A stretch of 64,000 nt of DNA from positions 24,012,201-24,076,200 of the forward strand of contig CM069589.1 of assembly GCA_035771175.1 (NCBI GenBank). The letters are read 5' to 3'. Source of the stretch: Paratinospora sagittata. Its lineage: Eukaryota; Streptophyta; Magnoliopsida; Ranunculales; Menispermaceae. Below the pieces are notes generated by a model. That model saw nothing but the letters and a program-made list of their open reading frames with translations. It was not told the origin of the DNA and made no database searches. Below, piece by piece: positions 11,193 through 21,470 of the stretch. Position numbers and translations under genes: made by a program. Within the stretch, counting starts at the first letter, position 1. The number at the start of each line of letters is the position of its first letter.

Positions 11193-12011
11193 TCTTTGGC
11201 TGAAAGGAAAATAAATTCGTGAAAAATACAAAATATATTCCTAACATATTTAAGATTTATGCCTTGTCTGCTAGACATTATTTTCGAGTTTTCTTTTGAT
11301 GTTTATGCCATCATGAAAATTTCTTTATTAGTGATTTGATGTACATACGTCGTGTTCACATATGAATGTATAGAAATATGTAATCATAACTATATAAAGT
11401 TTCCAAAAATCAACTATTTGAAATATGTATATATGTCGTATTCACATATGAATGTATAGACATATTTAATCATAACTATATATATAGTTTCCAAAAATCA
11501 ACTATATATATATATATATTTGAAATTAAACTATATAAAAATCATATATAGTTGTTTTTAATCTAAATCTTAACTATATATATAATTCATATATATATAG
11601 TTCTAGATATATCAAATAAAAATTTTCAAATTTTTTTTTTTTCAAATAAATTTTTTTTTTTCGAAATTTATTTTTTATTTTTATTTTTATTTTTTTATTT
11701 TTTTCAAAAATATATATATATATATATTTTTTTTTGAAAGTTTTTTTTTTTTTTTTTTATACATACCTCATATACACTAAGGTATACATATATATATATA
11801 TTCAATCATAACTACACATATAGTTTCTAATAAATCATGACTATATGTAGAGTTAAATCAAACTATATAAAAATCATATAGTTTTCTAGATATATATTTA
11901 ATACAAATCTTAACTATATATAATTCATATATATATAGTTCTAAAGATATATATATCTAGTGAAATTTTTCTTCTCCTAATTAGGTGGACTTGGGCGGGC
12001 CGTGGACCGTA
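11193..12011 (-). other. 5' leader of element 1, very AT-rich, with internal duplication
   Basis: The stretch lies between the primer-binding site and the aORF and contains no gene. It has (AT)n runs and long T runs at about 11630-11760. A unit of about 100 bp (acgtcgtgttcacatatgaa... to ...aaaaatcaacta) is tandemly duplicated at about 11340-11510. A pyrimidine tract ending TTTCAG at 11200-11215 sits 7 nt before the aORF ATG. A GAG|GTATGT donor-like site reads on the minus strand at 11769-11761. Confidence 0.75.
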
Positions 12012-12024
12012 CTCTCTGACACCA
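12012..12024 (-). promoter_or_regulatory. Primer-binding site (initiator tRNA-Met type), element 1
   Basis: The minus strand reads TGGTGTCAGAGAG, five nucleotides (TTTAA) after the LTR 3' terminus. Element 2 has the better match, TGGTATCAGAGC, which is complementary to the 3' end of plant initiator tRNA-Met, the usual primer of Ty3/gypsy chromoviruses. The copy here carries changes. Confidence 0.88.
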
Positions 12025-12029
12025 TTAAA

Positions 12030-13191
12030 TGTCACACCCCGCCCGGACGCGCCTAAACCGGCGGTACACTCTCGGACGAGGTGCGCATTTGGAACAATAA
12101 CAATGGTAATAACAGAGCGCACAGCGGAAATATATGTCACAGTACAAATCTGATTTCATTTAATTCAGAATACTTTTGTACATGAAACGGTCAAGGGAAC
12201 ATACTCCCAAAATCCCCAATGAATCATACAAAGGGTACAAAATGTGGGCCCCATAACCTGCACCCAGTCCACCCTAATTTCCTGTGAAAGATTGGATAAT
12301 AATGGAGTGAGCTTAACGCGCTCAGTGGGTAAATAGTGCATGAGTATAACAATTAATAAAGCATACTTCAATATCAAATATCTTAAATACACATGTGAGC
12401 ATCATAATCAATCAATATGAATGTATGCATGACACCGTCTCGTAATGGTTTGATGAACGTACATCGCCTGAATTCACGTACAGGAACGATGCTCTGGATT
12501 CACGTACTGATATCCCACCCCGGGTGTAGTCGGGTTCTCATGTACGTCCCTCTCCAGAGAAATGTAATGAATAGCGAGCAATGCTCCTAACTATTCTATG
12601 AGTCATAAACCATATACGTCCCTAGGTGGTGATATGTATGATGCCAATGCATAAACTGGTCTAGTCTACTAGTCTAGTCTTTTCTTTTCATTTAGACTGA
12701 CTTTGGCAACGTCTGGTGATCCTTATCAGGGTCGGTATCACGACGTGCAAGATTAGGACATTCAGTATTACTGTATAAGCTGATAGCTTTCAATAAGACC
12801 AACTAGACCAATCGCCTGGAGCAACCCGCTGCCTCCAGTTCACTATTTAAAGTTACTGAGGACAAGACCGAGTCTAGTTGAGTCAGATTGACCACAAATC
12901 CGGCATTATAACAGTGCAATACATGAATTCCAAATATACAGGCATAAGTGCGGCAGTATAAACAGTATATGACATAATGCAGTGTAAATGAATAGTAGAC
13001 ATAATAATAATTGAATGTAAACTTTGTTGCACCGTACCGCACCGAGAGTCTCAGACAGAGAGTCTCAAAAACTTAGAATGCGTGGAAAGGAGAAGAAATT
13101 CACAAGAGAAGGTGATTTGGTGTGAGGAATGAGAAATGAGAAGGTTTCTTATATAGAGATTTTTGCGCCTGAATGTTCGGGCTTGCGCCTG
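12030..13191 (-). repeat. 5' LTR of element 1, truncated by satellite 1
   Basis: Beginning TGTCACACC on the plus strand at 12030, it is colinear with the other LTRs through the TATA box (13148-13155) and into about one and a half units of the 20-bp minisatellite. It then switches to satellite 1 at about 13188-13191 with the shared bases cctg at the joint. The outer terminus (TGTAATACC on the minus strand) is missing. It has about 40 bp less of the ttcagatctggcgc duplication than the other copies. Confidence 0.9.
13148..13155 (-). promoter_or_regulatory. LTR TATA box, element 1 5' LTR
   Basis: The minus strand reads TATATAAG within ATCTCTATATAAGAAACC, a good plant TATA box. It is followed about 20-35 bp later by a CT-rich stretch (CCTCCTCATTTCTCATTCC) where transcription would start. 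The same box occurs at 15443, 27760 and 40206. Confidence 0.75.
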
Positions 13192-14502
13192 CAACTTCTA
13201 ATTTTATAAAACAATCATTCTCTGATTTTCAAAAATACAACACACACGATTTTTGCAAGTTAGATTGAGGTTTCAAAAGAGTTTTTCAAGAGAAGAAAAT
13301 AATGATTCTTGCATTTGCCAAAACAAGGTTCGAATTGAATCAAAATTGCAATCTGTCTTGATGATAACGCCATTGTTCAGCAAGTTCTTCTTTTTATCCC
13401 TTTTGTTCTTAGATTTGCAGAGGCTATCCATTGTTTAAAACTGTAAGTATATGATGTGGTCTAGGCAAGATAACACATCACCTGTATTGCATCAAGAACA
13501 CATCAAACAATAGCTTTCGAAGTCTACAAAGATCAAGCTCGAAGAACGAAAACATATCTCATGTCTAATGCATTAGTTTTATCTTTCGTGTGTAGGGTAA
13601 CTTCTCGGACAATCTCAGCACTAAAACTCCGAAAATTGTAAAGTCTTCAAAATCACTTCAATATAGTATTTCATTTTGAAAAAATGTTTTTCGAAAGGTT
13701 TTAATCAAAATTTCAATGAGTTTTGAAATATTTAAAAGTTTTTAATCTTATATCAATATGTTTAGAGTCAATGGAATGGTTCTTGAGTGTCAAAATAATA
13801 ATTTTCAAAAATAAGGCTATCCAACAATTTTCTTAAATTTTCCCGAAGGCACTAGCGCACCATCAGTGTTGATAGCACGCTGATAGGGTTTTATAATAAA
13901 ATATTTGCTTTTCAAGAAAATTGTCTATAGCGCGCTATCCCCTTTGATAAGTCGCTATAAAGCTGTTACAGTGATTTTTGCATTTTTAGTAAAATGGGAA
14001 ATAGTGCGCTATAGGCCTTGAGAACACGCTATCGGAAAGTCTGAAAAACTCAAGCTCTCGGGTTTGTGTATATCGACCAGCTATAGCCTGGTATCTGTTA
14101 ATAGAGAACATGATACACAACCCAAAAGCACGCTATCCACGTCTGGGACAAAAAACTGATATTTCCAACGAGAAAAATGTGGGCACTTCTGCTTGCTCGA
14201 TTTTTCTATTCCTTACATTGTTTTGCCAGGTTATCTTAATTTAAATATTCTCTACTAACATGTAGATTATTCCCATCGTCTCGCACGCCCAAAACAACTT
14301 TAGATTAAACAACGTTTTGAATTCAAATCATTTTGTACTCTCTTACTCTTTAACCTGCAACTTCTAATTTTATTAAATAATCATTCTCTGATTTTCAAAA
14401 ATACAACACACACGATTTTTGCAAGTTAGATTGAGATTTCCAAAGAGTTTTTCAAGAGAAGAAAATAATGATTCTTGCATTTGCAAAAACAAGGTTCGAA
14501 TT
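13188..14502. repeat. Satellite 1 array B (about 1.1 units between two truncated LTRs)
   Basis: One full satellite 1 unit plus a little is trapped between the broken 5' LTR of element 1 and the broken 3' LTR of element 2. The left joint is in cctgcaac and the right joint at ggttcgaatt/aaatacac, both with a few shared bases. An exact ATAGCGCGCTAT palindrome lies at 13927-13938. The unit is in the same orientation as in array A. Confidence 0.9.
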
Positions 14503-15442
14503 AAATACACATGTGAGCATCATAATCAATCAATATAAATGTATGCATGACACCATCTCGTAATGGTTTGATGAACGTACATCGCCTGAATTCACGTACA
14601 GGAATGATGCTCTGGATTCATGTACTGATGTCCCTCCCCGGGTGTAGCCGGGGTCTCATGTACGTCCCTCTCCAGAGAAATGTAATGAATAGTGAGCAAT
14701 TCTCCTAACTATTCTATGAGTCATAAACCATATACGTCCCAAGGTGATATGTATGATGCCAATGCATGAACTGGTCTAGTCTACTGGTCTAGTCTTTCTT
14801 GACATTTAGACTGACTTTGGCAACGTCTGGTGATCCTTATTAGGGTCGGTATCACGACGTGCAAGATTAGGACATTCAGTATTACTGTATAAGGTGATAG
14901 CTTTCAATAAGACCATCTGGATCAGTCCCCAGTTGAGAGGTGAGACACAAGGTCTGCTCAAATACCAATCGCCTAGAGCAGCCCGCTACCTCCCGTTCAC
15001 TATTTAAAGTTACTGAGGACAAGACCGAGTCTAGTTGAGTCAGATTGACCACAAATCCGACATTATAACAGTGCAATACATGAATTCAAAATATACAGGC
15101 ATAAGTGCGGCAGTATAAACAGTATATGACATAATGTAGTGTAAATGAATAGTAGACATAATAATAATTGAATGTAAACTTTAATAAAAGTTGTGAAACA
15201 CGCAAACCTATGTTTTGTTCCCCACCTTCAGATAAAAACTTCTTCTTTCAGATTTGGCGCTTTCCTCCGGATAGAACTTCGTTGCACCGTTTTCAGATCT
15301 GGCGCTTTCCTCCTGACAGAACTTTGTTGCACCGCACCGAGTGTCTCGGACAGAGAGTCTCAAAAACTTAGAATGCGTGGAAAAGAGAAGAAATTCACAA
15401 GAGAAGGTGATTTGGTGTGAGGAATGAGAAATGAGGAGGTTT

Positions 15443-15450
15443 CTTATATA
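15443..15450 (-). promoter_or_regulatory. LTR TATA box, element 2 3' LTR
   Basis: The minus strand reads TATATAAG in the same context as in the other LTRs. The equivalent in the 5' LTR of this element (about 24620-24629) is changed to CTATACAAG, so the promoter-proximal copy is probably weaker. Confidence 0.7.
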
Positions 15451-15459
15451 GAGATTTTT

Positions 15460-15589
15460 GCGCCTGAACGATCTGGCATGCGCCTGAACGTTCTGGCATG
15501 CGCCTGAACGTTCTGGCATGCCTTGCGCCTGAACGTTCTGGCATGCGCCTGAACGATCTGTCATGCGCCTGAACGTTTGGGCGTTGCCC
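15460..15589. repeat. 20-bp LTR minisatellite, six units
   Basis: The unit is gcgcctgaacgttctggcat, with one 25-bp variant carrying an extra gcctt. It lies directly upstream of the TATA box in LTR sense. Copy number differs between LTRs: eight at 24636-24805, fourteen at 40223-40520, five at 27643-27750. Confidence 0.92.
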
Positions 15590-15630
15590 AAATAGTATTT
15601 TTTTTTTTTTGTGAAATACAGGGTATTACA

Positions 15631-15646
15631 CTCTACCCCCCTTAAA
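15631..15646 (-). promoter_or_regulatory. Polypurine tract of element 2
   Basis: The minus strand reads TTTAAGGGGGGTAGAG and abuts the LTR terminus TGTAATACC. This is the plus-strand DNA priming site expected next to a Ty3/gypsy 3' LTR. Element 3 has the identical tract. Confidence 0.9.
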
Positions 15647-15869
15647 GGGATTTCGCCCTCGAAATCAAGTCAAGTAGTGATGAGGGTTATCGGCTTGAGA
15701 AGTAGCCACAGGTGGATAAGGAGGCCATTGCATGTGTGCATCAGTATACCCATTGATATTATTTTCAGACATCTGCGTAGTTATTGAAGTGAAACAATGG
15801 ATCAAGATAGGTGTAAACAATGTTTCATCCTGGGATTGATAAGTGAAAATGATACAATGTACCACATCA
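15647..15869 (-). other. 3' non-coding part of element 2 between pol stop and polypurine tract
   Basis: About 220 bp, closely matching 40597-40819 of element 3. A 66-residue minus-strand frame is open in both copies and overlaps this part; I see no recognisable protein in it. I see no gene here. Confidence 0.6.
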
Positions 15870-17210
15870 TCAGTTGGTACTAGAAAACAATTGGGGGTAT
15901 TTCTGTTTAATTGTTGCTTCTGGTTCCCATGTTGCTTCCTCTACGCCGTGGTGATCCCAAAGCACTTTCACTAGTGGTATGCTACGTCGTCGTAGTTCTT
16001 GAGTTTTTCGATCTAAAATCTAGATTGCTTTCTCCTGATAAGTATTTCCTTCCTCAACCCGAACCTCGACTAAAGGGATGATATGTGAAGGATCAGGACG
16101 ATACTTGCAAAGCATAGATACGTGAAAAACGTCATGAACCTTAGGCATAGACGATGGAAGGGACAGACGATAAGCAAGTTTGCCAATACGTTCAATGATC
16201 TGAAATGGACCGATGTATCGCAGGGAGAGCTTGCCTTTGATGCCAAAGCGTTTGACACCTCGTGTGGGCTGGACTTTCAGAAAAACAAAGTCCCCCTTAT
16301 CAAATTCTAGAGGTTGTCTCCGCTTGTCAGCATAGCTCTTCTGTCGACTTTGTGCAACGCGAAGTCGTTCCTTTACTAGTGTGATCTTCCCAAAAGTCTC
16401 TTGAACTAGTTCAGGAGATATGCAAGGCCGATCATAGAGAGCCTCGTATGGTGCCATGCCGATACTAGTTTGGTAGCTGTTGTTGTATGCAAACTCAGCT
16501 AGATGCAAATACTTTGCCCATCCGTCATTAAAGTCCAAAATGCAGCATCGTAACATGTCTTCTAAGATTTGGATAAGCCACTCTGACTGCCCATCAGTCT
16601 GAGGGTGGAAGCCTGTGCTTATAGTGATCTTAGAACCCATTCTATTCTGGAAGCTTTTCCAAAGTTTGGATGTGAATCGAGGGTCTCGATCAGAGACGAT
16701 CGTGAGTGGTATGCCATGAAGGGGGACGATCTCACTTTCATATAGTTCTGCAAGTTTGGCGGGGTTTTCCGTGAACTTTATTGGCAAGAAGTGTGCAGAT
16801 TTTATAAGTCTGTCAATGATAACCCAGATAACATCTTGCCCTTTATTGTTTCGAGGTAAGGCCGTGACAAAATCCATTGCGATGTTCTCCCATTTCCATT
16901 CTCCAATAGGTAACGGCTGGAGAAGTCCAGAGGGAAATCTTCGTTCTACCTTGACTTTCTAGCAAACGAGACATCGAGCAACGAAGTCTGCAATTTCCTT
17001 CTCAATTCCAGAAAACCAGAATTGTCGCTTGACATCCTTGTACATCTTGTCACCCCCAGGATGCATAGCGTACCTCGAACAGTGCATCTCAGTAAGCACT
17101 TCTTTACGAACCTCAGGATCTTTCGGTCGGCAGAGACGTTCTTTATAGCAAATGGTGCCGTCTCCAGAGACCGACCAATGAGGAAGGTCCTGGCGGCTGA
17201 GTAGAAGGTC
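15870..17210 (-). pseudogene. Integrase and chromodomain of element 2 (broken)
   Basis: The zinc-binding region, the DDE core (MDFVTALP at about 16870, SDRDPRFTS at about 16690, TDGQSE at about 16590) and the GPF-containing C-terminal domain are readable. The chromodomain segment runs to the stop at about 15870-15872. Defects are stops at 17211 (CGA to TGA), about 16961 (CAG to TAG, inside the CLVCQK zinc motif) and 16020 (CAG to TAG, at the start of the chromodomain). There is also an in-frame loss of 14 codons after RPCISP, where elements 1 and 3 have VCWLDMADRPQLGP. Between stops the longest open part is 285 codons (16020-16877). Confidence 0.92.
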
Positions 17211-18840
17211 TCATTTCTCCATTAACATAGGGTCATTAGCATGAGCGGCTGAAATCTTTTGAACGAGCTCAGAGTTGACTGATAATTGAGAGAGTCGCGG
17301 TCTTGGTCCTTCGACGTTCAGCTGTAGGTTAAAGTTCTCCAACTCTGTAGCCAACTTCCCCATTTCGTAGTTAAGAGTGCAAGCAACATAAGATTTTCTA
17401 CTCAGGGCATCGGCCACAACATTAGCCTTTCCGGGATGGTACTGGAGTTGAAAGTCATAATCTTTCAAGAATTCCAACCATCGTCTTTGGCGGAGGTTAA
17501 GGTCTCTCTGAGTGTATATGTACTTAAGACTCTTGTGATCCGAGAAGACCTCAAACTGTTCGTCGTATAGGTAATGACGCCATAACTTCAGTGCAAATAC
17601 GACAGCTGCAAGTTCCAAGTCATGCGTTGGGTAATTACCATCATGAATCTTCAGTTGTCTGGATGCATATGCAACCACTTGGCCTTCTTGCATTAGCACG
17701 ACACCTAAGCCTTGGAGAGTGGCGTCGGTGTATATTGAAAAGCCAATTGCATTTCTTGGAGTGATAAGTACAGGTGTTGTCGTGAGGCTTTTCTTCAATT
17801 TCTGAAATGATGCTTCACAGGCGGGATTTCAGATAAATCGCACGTCTTTTCGAGTGAGCTTGGTCATAGGTTCAACAATCTTTGAGAAGTCCTTGATGAA
17901 GCGTCTGTAATAGCCAGCCAAACCAAGAAAACTCCTAATCTGAGTAACAGTGGTAGGCTGCTTCCAGTTTAAAACTGCTTCAACCTTAGAAGGATCTACC
18001 TCAATGCCATTGCCTGAAACCACATGGCCTAGGAATTGAACTGTCTCTGCCCAAAATTCGCACTTGCTCAACTTTGCATACAGTTGGTGGCTTCTCAAGG
18101 TCTGGAGGACAATCTTCAAATGTATTTTATGGTCTTCCTCGGTTGAGGAATATATCAAGATGTCGTCCACAAAAACCACCACAAATCGGTCTAAGTATAA
18201 CCTGAATATGCGATTCATCAAATCCATGAATGCAGCAGGTGCATTTGTTAGACCGAACGGTATAACTAAGAACTCGTAATGACCGTACCGAGTTCTGAAC
18301 GCCGTCTTGGTAATGTCCGACTCTCGGATCCGGAGTTGGTGATAACCGGACCGTAAATCAATCTTAGAGAAGTATTTGGCATCTCTAAGTTGGTCGAACA
18401 AGTCATCGATCCTGGGCAACGGATATCTGTTCTTGATGGTGACGTTATTCAACTTGCGATAATCGATGCAAAGTCGTAACGAACCATCCTTTTTGCGAAC
18501 AAACATAACTGGAGCGCCCCAGGGTGATGAACTCTTTCGGATGAAGCCATTACTCTCTAATTCCTTAAGTTGTTTGTCTAATTCGACCAGTTTGACATTT
18601 GACATTCTGTATGGTGGAATGGAGATAGGCCCTGTCCCTGGTATGAGGTTGATCTCAAAATCAAATTCCCTAACTGAAGGTAGACCAGGAAGGTCATTAA
18701 GAAAAACCGTTGGGAATTCAGATATGACTAGAACATCATGTACTTCGAGAGGGTATAGTGCTGGTGAGTTGGTTTCATTGCCAAGGGATAGAGCTCGAAG
18801 TTGTGCCTTGAGAAGGGCAACGGTTGATTTATGTATCCAT
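17211..18840 (-). pseudogene. RT and RNase H of element 2, inner (complete) copy
   Basis: The frame is open from protease through most of RT: the open stretch is 17829-19331. Visible are [37 protein letters not shown] ([10 protein letters not shown]) and [15 protein letters not shown]-to-TGA change at 17829 interrupts just before RNase H, which continues in the same frame from about 17798 with YTDAT, LELAAVV, SDHKSL and VVADALSRK. This is the best-preserved RT in the window apart from element 3. The segment at 18083-18840 is part of the duplicated block. Confidence 0.93.
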
Positions 18841-19260
18841 TGCCTCGTTCCCTGAAGCTTGACCAACTCTCCTGTAGGCAAGGTTAACTGAACTTGCTTC
18901 TTCATACATTCGATCTTTGCATCCAGTGGTGTTAACCAGTCCATGCCAAGGATGATGTCGAAGTCGTCAAAATCCATCACAAACAGATCGGCATATATGA
19001 TATGTTCTGACATTCGAAGCTCACATCGAGAACACTGCAAGTTGACGTCAGCACCAGATCCGAACGGTGATGTGACATGGAGTGTGATGTTTGTGGGTTC
19101 AGGATGCAGGCTTAAATGTCTTACCAATGCTGATGATATAAAAGAATGCGTAGCACCAGAATCAAACAAAACATGTACCATTGTATTGAACAAAGGAAAG
19201 GTACCTTCGACGACATTGTTGTCTGGTAGGGGATTATGAGCGATGGCGAATGCTCGGCCC
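18841..19260 (-). pseudogene. Aspartic protease of element 2, inner copy
   Basis: This is an aspartic protease with [10 protein letters not shown] and ILGMDWL intact, in the same open frame as the following RT. It has no lesion of its own, but it depends on gag-pol expression, which is blocked by a TAA upstream at 19455-19457. It is about 99% identical to the outer copy at 20825-21222. Confidence 0.9.
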
Positions 19261-20066
19261 TGATTCCGTTGACCCTGGTTCTGCTGGTTCTGCCTGGGTT
19301 GGGCATTAGCAGCAGGTGGTGCTTGTTGCACTGGAATAGCCAGAATAGGTGGCTGAAGGTGCGGACAAAGATGTTTTACATGGCCCTTCTGGTCGCAGTT
19401 GAAACATGTCGGATGATACTGCAGATGGTTCTGTTGGTCATGCTGATTGTTCTGTTAGCCATGCTGAATGTGGTGTCGACCACCACCTCTGCCATTGCCG
19501 TTTTGACGGCCACCTCTTCCATAACGACCTCCGCGGCCATGATTTCGGAAACCCTGATGGTTAGGGTTAGAAGGTTCAGCCGCAGGTGTTGTGGCCTCAT
19601 TCTTCGAAACCGGGGCTGGGTTTTGATTGTAGTAGGGCTTTTTCTTGTTGCCCTGTTGCAAGCCTTGTTGGGAAAACGTTGTAGGCCGTTTGCCCTTATT
19701 CATTCGCTGTTCCTGTAAGAGCTTCTCTTGTTCAAAGCTCATGGCTTTGTCAACAACCTCTTTGTAAATCTTGAGATCCAAGATTGATAGGGCTTGCCGA
19801 ATGTCATGGCGAAGGCCATTATAAAATTTCTCAGTCTTATTTCGCTCCTTTGAGATGGTGGAGAGAGAGTAGACGGATAATTCTTTGAATTTTCCAGCAT
19901 ATTCTCTGACGGTCATGGTGCCTTGGTATAACTTAGCGAATTCCTGTCGCTTCTGCTTCGTCACCGCACTGGGAAAATATTCATCAATAAACATTGACTC
20001 GAACTGTTGCCAAGTCATATCTGCGATGTTGACCCGTGGGTCTTCTTTCACTGTGAGCCACCATTT
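19261..20066 (-). pseudogene. Gag of element 2, middle and C-terminal part
   Basis: The open part 19455-20051 encodes the capsid-like region (TWQQFESMFIDEYFPSAVTK, LYQGTMTVREYAGKFKEL) and an RGG-rich basic stretch (GRGGRYGRGGRQNGNGRGG). A TAA at 19455-19457 follows, where element 3 has CAG. The zinc knuckle at 19365-19406 ([14 protein letters not shown]) is intact but lies beyond the stop. The same TAA is present in the outer copy (about 21417-21419), so the stop predates the duplication. The N-terminal third of gag is missing: at 20066/20067 gag joins RT sequence. Confidence 0.9.
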
Positions 20067-21470
20067 GTTGGTGGCTTCTCAAGGTCTGGAGGACTATCTT
20101 TCGGTTGAGGAATATATCAAGATGTCGTCCACAAAAACCACCACAAATCGGTCTAAGTATAACCTGAATATGCGATTCATCAAATCCATGAATGCAGCAG
20201 GTGCATTTGTTAGACCGAACGGTATAACTAAGAACTCGTAATGACCGTACCGAGTTCTGAACGCCGTCTTGGTAATGTCCGACTCTCGGATCCGGAGTTG
20301 GTGATAACCGGACCGTAAATCAATCTTAGAGAAGTATTTGGCATCTCTAAGTTGGTCGAACAAGTCATCGATCCTGGGCAACGGATATCTGTTCTTGATG
20401 GTGACGTTATTCAACTTGCGATAATCGATGCAAAGTCGTAACGAACCATCCTTTTTGCGAACAAACATAACTGGAGCGCCCCAGGGTGATGAACTCTTTC
20501 GGATGAAGCCATTACTCTCTAATTCCTTAAGTTGTTTGTCTAATTCGACCAGTTTGACATTTGACATTCTGTATGGTGGAATGGAGATAGGCCCTGTCCC
20601 TGGTATGAGGTTGATCTCAAAATCAAATTCCCTAACTGGAGGTAGACCAGGAAGGTCATTAAGAAAAACCGTTGGGAATTCAGATATGACTAGAACATCA
20701 TGTACTTCGAGAGGGTGTAGTGCTGGTGAGTTGGTTTCATTGCCAAGGGATAGAGCTCGAAGTTGTGCCTTGAGAAGGGCAACGGTTGATTTATGTATCA
20801 ATTGCCTCGTTCCCTGAAGCTTGACCAACTCTCCTGTAGGCAAGGTTAACTGAACTTGCTTCTTCATACATTCGATCTTTGCATCCAGTGGTGTTAACCA
20901 GTCCATGCCAAGGATGATGTCGAAGTCGTCAAAATCCATCACAAACAGATCGGCATATATGATATGTTCTGACATTCGAAGCTCACATCGAGAACACTGC
21001 AAGTTGACGTCAGCACCAGATTCGAACGGTGATGTGACATGGAGTGTGATGTTTGTGGGTTCAGGATGCAGGCCTAAATGTCTTACCAATGCTGATGATA
21101 TAAAAGAATGCGTAGCACCAGAATCAAACAAAACATGTACCATTGTATTGAACAAAGGAAAGGTACCTTCGACAACATTGTTGTCTGGTAGGGGATTATG
21201 AGCGATAGCGAATGCTCGGCCCTGATTCCGTTGACCCTGGTTCTGCTGGTTCTGCCTGGGTTGGGCATTAGCAGCAGGTGGTGCTTGTTGCACTGGAATA
21301 GCCAGAATAGGTGGCTGAAGGTGCGGACAAAGATGTTTTACATGGCCCTTCTGGTCGCAGTTGAAACATGTCGGATGATATTGCAGATGGTTCTGTTGGC
21401 CATGCTGATTGTTCTGTTAGCCATGCTGAATGTGGTGTCGACCACCACCTCTGCCATTGCCGTTTTGACG
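20067..21470 (-). pseudogene. Outer duplicate: gag zinc knuckle, protease and N-terminal RT
   Basis: The open frame 20094-21293 (399 codons) carries the protease motif [10 protein letters not shown] and RT up to [13 protein letters not shown], then runs into the deleted joint and stops. Upstream in sense are the knuckle [14 protein letters not shown] at 21327-21368 and the shared TAA. It has no start codon, no gag capsid and no RNase H, so I regard it as a dead fragment created by duplication. Confidence 0.9.

Larger units (their letters stand above)
3793..13191 (-). mobile_element. Element 1: Ty3/gypsy chromovirus, degenerate, both LTRs truncated
   Basis: Reading the minus strand, the order is 5' LTR (12030-13191), initiator-Met primer-binding site (12012-12024), AT-rich leader, remnant of an extra ORF, spacer, gag, protease, RT, RNase H, integrase with chromodomain, and 3' LTR (3793-4982). 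The polypurine tract and the start of the 3' LTR are deleted, because the LTR body joins the pol stop codon directly at about 4982-4987. The 5' LTR breaks into satellite 1 at about 13190. No target-site duplication can be read because one outer end is missing. At least eight in-frame stops and several frameshifts make it inactive. Confidence 0.93.
14503..15630 (-). repeat. 3' LTR of element 2, outer end truncated
   Basis: It starts mid-LTR at about 14503 (aaatacacatgtgagc) at a satellite 1 joint and runs to the true LTR terminus GGTATTACA at 15630, which is TGTAATACC in sense. It contains the 42-bp duplication (about 15243-15340), the TATA box and six minisatellite units. A polypurine tract follows immediately, which fixes this as the 3' LTR. 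Confidence 0.92.
18083..21470 (-). repeat. Internal direct duplication of gag-PR-RT in element 2
   Basis: 18083-19508 (1426 bp) and 20067-21470 (1404 bp) are the same gag C-terminus/protease/RT segment in the same orientation. They differ by one 22-bp deletion near 20093-20104 and about ten substitutions that I counted by eye, so identity is about 99%. The joint at 20067 lies in gttgg, present in RT; the gag side there reads tttgttt in element 3. The joint at 21470/21471 lies after ttttgacg. Between the two copies lies gag 19509-20066. Confidence 0.92.

Noticed and set aside
11630..11760. Long T-runs and (AT)n tracts as terminators or a small RNA gene
   Set aside because: They lie in the AT-rich leader of the elements, with no A/B boxes or hairpin upstream. 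They are better explained as low-complexity drift.
18466..19239. Plus-strand frames of 98-160 residues across gag-pol (for example 18466-18855, 18943-19239, 19236-19718)
   Set aside because: Shadows of the minus-strand retrotransposon genes. They recur at the same positions of each copy because the underlying gene is conserved.
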